Of a DNA stretch of 26,766 nucleotides, positions 23,323-26,766 are shown in pieces. Every line of letters starts with the position of its first letter. Within the stretch, counting starts at the first letter, position 1. A program made the position numbers and the translations under genes. A model generated the notes under the pieces. It made no database searches, was not told the DNA's origin, and saw nothing but the letters and a program-made list of their open reading frames with translations. The stretch is from an uncultured Clostridium sp. (GTDB lineage: Bacteria; Bacillota; Clostridia; Lachnospirales; Lachnospiraceae): positions 1-26,766 of the forward strand of contig UQFC01000033.1 of the NCBI GenBank assembly GCA_900540335.1. Direction: 5' to 3'.

Positions 23323-24582
23323 TTGTCTGTGATTCATATCCAGGGACCTGGCTGCCTGAAGGGAACCATAGAAATTCAGGGTTCAAAAAACGCGGTGCTG
23401 CCTGTAATGGCAGCATCTTTACTTCACAGAGGAATTACGGTTCTTAGAAACGTGCCGAAGATACAGGATGTGTATTCCATGATGGAGATTCTGGAGTATC
23501 TGGGCTGTGAGCTGAAGCTGGAGGGACACAGTCTCACCATTGATGCAGGGAAGGCATCCGGAATGCCTGTTCCGGCGGAAATGGCAGGGAAAATGCGTTC
23601 CTCCATTATGCTTTTAGGACCAATGCTGGGGCGGTTTCGGGAGGCAGTGACCAGTCTGCCCGGCGGCTGCTGTCTGGGAAAACGTCCGGTCAACCTTCAT
23701 CTGGACGGCCTGCGGCGTCTGGGGGCGGATATCAGAGAGGAAGGAAACCAGATTGCCGCGTCGGCAGCTGTCCTGGAGGGAGCTTCGTTTCACCTGGATT
23801 ATCCAAGCGTGGGAGCAACCGAGAATCTGATTATGGCGGCAGCGGCGGCCGGGGGAACCACGGTTTTGTCAGGAGCGGCCAGAGAGCCGGAGATTGCGGT
23901 TCTCTGTGATTTTCTGAAGAAGGCAGGAGCGCGGATTGAAGGCGCAGGAACGGAAACGGTTGTGATATACGGAGGAGCTCCTCTTCACGATGTGGAATTT
24001 TCCATTCCGGGAGACAGGATTGTAGCAGGTACTTATCTGGGAGCGGTGATGACTGCAGGCGGAAAACTTTTCCTTTCCGGCGCTCCTCTGGAACATATGG
24101 AATCCAATATGAAACTGGCAGCCAGGATGGGGGCGCAGATTTCCGGCAGTCCGGAGGGACTTCTTGTGGAAATGAACCGGCGTCCCCTCCCTGTTTCCTT
24201 TGCCACTGGTCCTTATCCGGCCTTCCCTACGGATCTTCAGCCGGTGATGATGGCAGCAGCTTCTGTTGCAGAGGGGAAAAGCCGGATCCGGGAAACAGTA
24301 TTTGAAAACCGTTTTTCCTGTGCAAAGGAATTGCGGAAACTGGGAGCCCATATTATAATAGAGGGAACAAATGCGCAGATAGAAGGGCGGTTTCCTTTGA
24401 GCGGAGGCCGGGTATGTGCAGCAGATCTCAGAGGAGGGGCTGCTTTGATCGCTGCGGCTCTGGCTTCCTGGCAGCCGGTGACGGTGGATGACAGCTGCGG
24501 TCACATCAGCAGAGGATATGAGAATATCTGCCGGGATTTAAAGAGCGCAGGCGCCAGAATTACGGAAACAAACGACGGATAA
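23323..24582 (+). CDS. murA: UDP-N-acetylglucosamine 1-carboxyvinyltransferase
   Basis: Cytoplasmic enzyme of 419 residues that transfers enolpyruvate from PEP to UDP-GlcNAc, the committed step of peptidoglycan precursor synthesis. The start is TTG at 23323 behind GGGAGGG. It places the substrate-binding Lys-Asn at K22/N23, as in E. coli MurA. The catalytic cysteine loop is present as SLPGGCCLGKRPV, with Cys116 aligning with E. coli Cys115. This matters because Asp at that position would give fosfomycin resistance. FPTDLQPVMMAAASVAEG (301-318) holds the base Asp304, and DLRGGAALIAAAL (368-380) holds the arginine. An extra Cys117 sits next to the catalytic one. murA directly after ftsW takes the place often held by murG in other dcw clusters; no murG is seen here. 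Confidence 0.94.
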   Translation: MSVIHIQGPGCLKGTIEIQGSKNAVLPVMAASLLHRGITVLRNVPKIQDVYSMMEILEYLGCELKLEGHSLTIDAGKASGMPVPAEMAGKMRSSIMLLGPMLGRFREAVTSLPGGCCLGKRPVNLHLDGLRRLGADIREEGNQIAASAAVLEGASFHLDYPSVGATENLIMAAAAAGGTTVLSGAAREPEIAVLCDFLKKAGARIEGAGTETVVIYGGAPLHDVEFSIPGDRIVAGTYLGAVMTAGGKLFLSGAPLEHMESNMKLAARMGAQISGSPEGLLVEMNRRPLPVSFATGPYPAFPTDLQPVMMAAASVAEGKSRIRETVFENRFSCAKELRKLGAHIIIEGTNAQIEGRFPLSGGRVCAADLRGGAALIAAALASWQPVTVDDSCGHISRGYENICRDLKSAGARITETNDG

Positions 24583-24721
24583 AACAGGCTTACAGCCTGA
24601 AGCAAAACACAGATACGCACTGGTGTGAGAGGAAAAGGCGCCTCAGCTCCGGCTGTGCCGGAAAGAAGACATCAGGGCGTATTCTGTGTGATAAGAACAA
24701 TGACAGGGGAACAGGCAGAAG

Positions 24722-25450
24722 ATGGAATACGGATGGACAGAAAAGAAGAAAACAGGGATTGCCGCAGCAGTGATTGTTCTGCTGCTGATTTTGATCGGCC
24801 TTTTTTCTCTGCAGATTAAGACAGTGACAGTGACGGGAAATGTGCGGTATACTCAGGAGCAGATTACGGAAATGCTGTTTCCGGATAAGGTAAGCCGGAA
24901 TCTGGTGGTCTGCTACCTGAAGGATCATTTCCGGGAGCATGTGGAGATTCCCTTTGTCCAGGATTACAAGATTGAATTTCAGGGGCTGAATCAGGCGGAA
25001 GTCATTGTTTATGAAAAAAGCGTGGTGGGATATGTTTCTTATATGAGCAGCTGCATGTATTTTGACAAGGACGGAATCGTCGTGGAGAGTACCAGCAAGA
25101 CTCTTCCCGGAATCCCTCAGATTACCGGGCTGAAATTCGGACACATTGTGCTGTATCAGAAGCTTCCGGTTGAGAGTGACACGGTATTTCAGGAAATATT
25201 AAACCTGACCCAGATCCTTTCGATTTACCAGATGGAGGTGGACCGGATCCAGTACAACAGCTTTGGAGAGGCAACCCTTTATATGGGAGATTTGGAGGTG
25301 ATTCTGGGGAACAATGCCGGAATGAACGGAAAGATTGCAGAGCTCAGCGACATGCTTCCCAAGCTGGAGGGAAGAAAGGGAACGCTGTATCTGGACACCT
25401 ATGACGAGACAGCGACCAATGCCATGTATGCCTTTAAACCGCGGCAGTAG
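24722..25450 (+). CDS. divIB: Cell division protein DivIB/FtsQ
   Basis: Bitopic division protein of 242 residues. It has a short cytoplasmic N-terminus, a membrane helix (about 13-31), then a POTRA domain beginning IKTVTVTGNVRYTQEQITEM (32-51) with the QAEVIVYEKSVVGYV strand-helix signature. The beta domain ends at TLYLDTYDETATNAMYAF. DivIB scaffolds FtsL and DivIC at the septum. The 139-bp gap after murA contains no ORF of note, only small hairpins (CAGGC/GCCTG near 24585-24600 and CCGGC/GCCGG near 24650-24665). The ribosome binding site is weak. This is the last dcw gene in the window; ftsZ, often next in related genomes, is not found downstream. Confidence 0.9.
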   Translation: MEYGWTEKKKTGIAAAVIVLLLILIGLFSLQIKTVTVTGNVRYTQEQITEMLFPDKVSRNLVVCYLKDHFREHVEIPFVQDYKIEFQGLNQAEVIVYEKSVVGYVSYMSSCMYFDKDGIVVESTSKTLPGIPQITGLKFGHIVLYQKLPVESDTVFQEILNLTQILSIYQMEVDRIQYNSFGEATLYMGDLEVILGNNAGMNGKIAELSDMLPKLEGRKGTLYLDTYDETATNAMYAFKPRQ

Positions 25451-25475
25451 GGAGAACCGGCAGGGCAGAGGGATT

Positions 25476-25574
25476 ATGTTCGTGAGAAAAAACAAAGGAA
25501 ACGTCAAAAAACCAGTGAAAATCTACAAATTAGAGGTTGATATTTTTTTGGAAATCAAATATAGTATTAGGTAG
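25476..25574 (+). CDS. Possible 32-aa small basic ORF after divIB
   Basis: ATG at 25476 opens a 32-codon frame (MFVRKNKGNVKKPVKIYK, then LEVDIFLEIKYSIR) with AGAGGG just upstream. It spans the promoter at 25537-25565, which makes a coding role doubtful. I do not recognise it and list it only because a start and a ribosome binding site are present. Confidence 0.2.
   Translation: MFVRKNKGNVKKPVKIYKLEVDIFLEIKYSIR
25537..25565 (+). promoter_or_regulatory. Sigma-A-type promoter after divIB
   Basis: TTGATA (-35, 25537-25542), a 17-bp T-rich spacer and TATAGT (-10, 25560-25565). In its position after divIB it would suit an ftsZ promoter, but the next gene is a SleB-like hydrolase. Here it may act as a distal promoter for that gene. 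Confidence 0.55.
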
Positions 25575-25630
25575 GCTAGTTTTGCAAAAATTATTACAAA
25601 ATTGTTACAGAGGTACTTTTTACCAAAAAA

Positions 25631-25651
25631 AGGGTGTTTTGTTGACACCCT
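25631..25651. promoter_or_regulatory. Inverted repeat overlapping the -35 of the sleB-like promoter
   Basis: AGGGTGT (25631-25637) and ACACCCT (25645-25651) form a perfect 7-bp dyad with a 7-bp centre. Read on the minus strand it is followed by a run of seven T (25630-25624), so it could be an intrinsic terminator for minus-strand RNA. On the plus strand no T run follows; there it contains the TTGACA hexamer and could be an operator. Confidence 0.5.
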
Positions 25652-25671
25652 GAAAAAAATCAAATTATAAT
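25642..25671 (+). promoter_or_regulatory. Consensus promoter of the sleB-like gene
   Basis: Perfect TTGACA (25642-25647) and perfect TATAAT (25666-25671) separated by 18 bp. The start site is expected near 25678, about 30 nt before the start codon. Full consensus hexamers suggest vegetative sigma-A expression, unusual for a true spore-germination hydrolase. Confidence 0.75.
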
Positions 25672-25709
25672 CACCGTGTGTTAAAAATAAAAAAGGAAAG
25701 AGATATTGT

Positions 25710-26402
25710 ATGATTAAATTTTTGAAAAAAAATATTATTATCATTGCTATGTTGATGATATCTGGAATAACCCTGGCATTTGCACCGGGTAAGAAATCAG
25801 ATAACGATAATTCAACTCCTGAAACACCTGTTTCGGTAATGATTACTGAAGACAATAGACTTAATCTTGTAATGGATAGTTTTAATACGGTAAGATTTAC
25901 AGATGTGGAAATACCGCAGGAAGAAGAGACAGAAACAGCAGTATCGGAAGAACAGACGGTTGAGGAAACAGAAACACCTGTTGAAGAAGAGACACAGGAG
26001 GCAGCAGCACCATCTTATGTAATTCCGTGTACGGATGAAGATTATAATAATTTTTTAAAAATAGTAGAGGCAGAAGCAACCGGAGGAGATATAATGTCAA
26101 AGATAATGGTTGCGGATGTTATTATTAACAGAGTAAGAAGTTCAAGATTCCCTAATACTATTACTGAAGTTATTTTTCAGGGAAACGGTGAGCAGTTCCA
26201 GCCTGTGGCGGACGGAAGATTCTATTCGGTTTATGTAACAAACGAAACCGTTGAGGCGGTTCAGAGAGCATTGTACGGTGAGGATTACTCCATGGGAGCA
26301 CTTTTCTTTGCATCGAATTACAGTGTTAATGCCGGAGCATGGCATGTGTCGGCACTTACAAGATTGTTCGAGTATGGCGGACATGTATATTTTACATTTT
26401 AA
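25710..26402 (+). CDS. SleB/CwlJ-type cell-wall hydrolase (Hydrolase_2 domain)
   Basis: Secreted or membrane-tethered protein of 230 residues. It has an N-terminal hydrophobic segment (about 9-25), a Glu/Thr-rich linker (66-100), then a SleB-like catalytic domain (about 110-230). Domain motifs are FLKIVEAEATGGD (115-127), where Glu122 aligns with the catalytic Glu of the SleB YGEARGE motif, then VADVIINRVRSSRFPNTITEVI (134-155), EQFQPVADGRFY and LYGEDYSMGALFFAS, with a final GGHVYFTF. SleB enzymes act as lytic transglycosylases on spore cortex, but this one lacks the N-terminal peptidoglycan-binding domain of true SleB and has a vegetative-type promoter. A growth-phase wall hydrolase is therefore equally possible. 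Composition is clearly AT-richer than the dcw genes. The ribosome binding site AAAAAGGAAAGAG precedes the ATG. Confidence 0.87.
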   Translation: MIKFLKKNIIIIAMLMISGITLAFAPGKKSDNDNSTPETPVSVMITEDNRLNLVMDSFNTVRFTDVEIPQEEETETAVSEEQTVEETETPVEEETQEAAAPSYVIPCTDEDYNNFLKIVEAEATGGDIMSKIMVADVIINRVRSSRFPNTITEVIFQGNGEQFQPVADGRFYSVYVTNETVEAVQRALYGEDYSMGALFFASNYSVNAGAWHVSALTRLFEYGGHVYFTF

Positions 26403-26411
26403 CGGTTAATG

Positions 26412-26446
26412 AAATGGTCTTCAAAAAATGATTGAAGACCATTTTT
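26412..26446 (+). terminator. Intrinsic terminator after sleB-like gene
   Basis: AAATGGTCTTCAA (26412-26424) pairs perfectly with TTGAAGACCATTT (26432-26444) over 13 bp around a 7-nt loop, ending in TTTTT (26442-26446). The T run downstream and the A-rich left flank could let it work in both directions. Confidence 0.9.
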
Positions 26447-26460
26447 AGTTATGGTATAAT
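26432..26460 (+). promoter_or_regulatory. Promoter of thrC
   Basis: TTGAAG (-35, 26432-26437), a 17-bp spacer and TATAAT (-10, 26455-26460) with an upstream TG (extended -10). The -35 lies within the right arm of the preceding terminator, so the two signals share bases. Confidence 0.6.
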
Positions 26461-26500
26461 ATGATGAAGTTTAAAGATAAATATAAAGGATGGTATGGTA

Positions 26501-26766
26501 ATGAGTCTGTTATATAGGAGTACAAGAAGTGCTGATGTTAAAGTAACTGCCTCTCAGGCAATTTTGAAAGGTCTTGCAGCTGATGGAGGGTTGTATGTAC
26601 CTGAATCAATTCCGGCATTGGACGTTTCTCTTGAAGAACTTGCAGGAATGGATTACAGAGAAGTAGCTTATGAAGTAATGAAGTTATTTATTACTGACTT
26701 TACAGAGGAAGAACTTAAGAATTGTATTAATAAAGCATATGACAGTAAATTTGATACAGATGAGAT
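26501..26766 (+). CDS. thrC: Threonine synthase, N-terminal part (runs off window)
   Basis: The first 88 residues of a PLP enzyme that converts O-phosphohomoserine to threonine. The N-terminus shows the threonine synthase pattern LYRSTRSADVKVTASQAILK followed by GLAADGGLYVPESIP, then DYREVAYEVMKLF and an EEELKNCINKAY helix. The PLP lysine lies beyond the window edge, so catalytic competence cannot be judged. AAAGGA (26485-26490) precedes two in-frame ATGs, 26495 and 26501. I use 26501 because of spacing and the usual short N-terminus. Composition is AT-rich like the sleB-like gene and unlike divIB and the genes before it. Confidence 0.9.
   Translation, partial: MSLLYRSTRSADVKVTASQAILKGLAADGGLYVPESIPALDVSLEELAGMDYREVAYEVMKLFITDFTEEELKNCINKAYDSKFDTDE

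Noticed and set aside
25631..25651. Inverted repeat as a plus-strand terminator for divIB
   Set aside because: No T run follows on the plus strand; A-rich sequence follows instead. The hairpin suits only the minus strand or an operator role.

Overview
The window looks like a spore-forming Firmicute of the Clostridia, most likely Lachnospiraceae. The support is a clostridial division and cell-wall (dcw) cluster in the order mraZ-rsmH-ftsL-PBP-PBP-mraY-murD-ftsW-murA-divIB, a Spo0E-like phosphatase, a SpoVD-like PBP, a SleB-type hydrolase, AGGAGG-type ribosome binding sites and sigma-A-type promoters. No tRNA, rRNA, transposase or CRISPR array was seen.

Left part (1-12232). A minus-strand lipoprotein gene (76-915) is followed by an AT-rich 520-bp regulatory region. 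That region has a near-consensus promoter (1097-1125), a hairpin at the predicted RNA 5' end and phased TCTGA repeats. It leads into a co-oriented surface-protein locus: a SipW-type signal peptidase (1436-1954), three proteins with SipW-dependent (TasA/camelysin-like) N-termini (2015-5053), and a secreted protein of about 2,337 residues (5061-12074). One TasA-like protein also carries an LPQTG sortase signal. The giant protein has adhesin-like N-terminal regions, five Cna-B/SpaA-type domains, an InlB-type repeat and a DUF6273-like C-terminus. My reading is a dedicated secretion and assembly unit for a cell-surface fibre with a giant adhesin.

Middle part (12233-25450). lgt overlaps a tiny Spo0E-like gene and ends at a clear intrinsic terminator. 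The dcw cluster then starts with a promoter followed by 10-bp-phased GTGG repeats, the expected MraZ operator. Two class B PBPs follow. Between the second PBP and mraY lies a 151-nt element that folds on paper into a closed multi-hairpin junction. It starts a few bases after the predicted start site of an mraY promoter, so it may be a leader RNA or a dispersed palindromic element.

Right part (25451-26766). Base composition becomes visibly AT-richer after divIB, where ftsZ would usually be expected. A promoter (25537-25565) is followed not by ftsZ but by a SleB-like hydrolase gene with its own consensus promoter, a terminator, and the start of thrC running off the window. This could be a genuine rearrangement or an assembly join.

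All domain names come from reading motifs by eye; no search was run.
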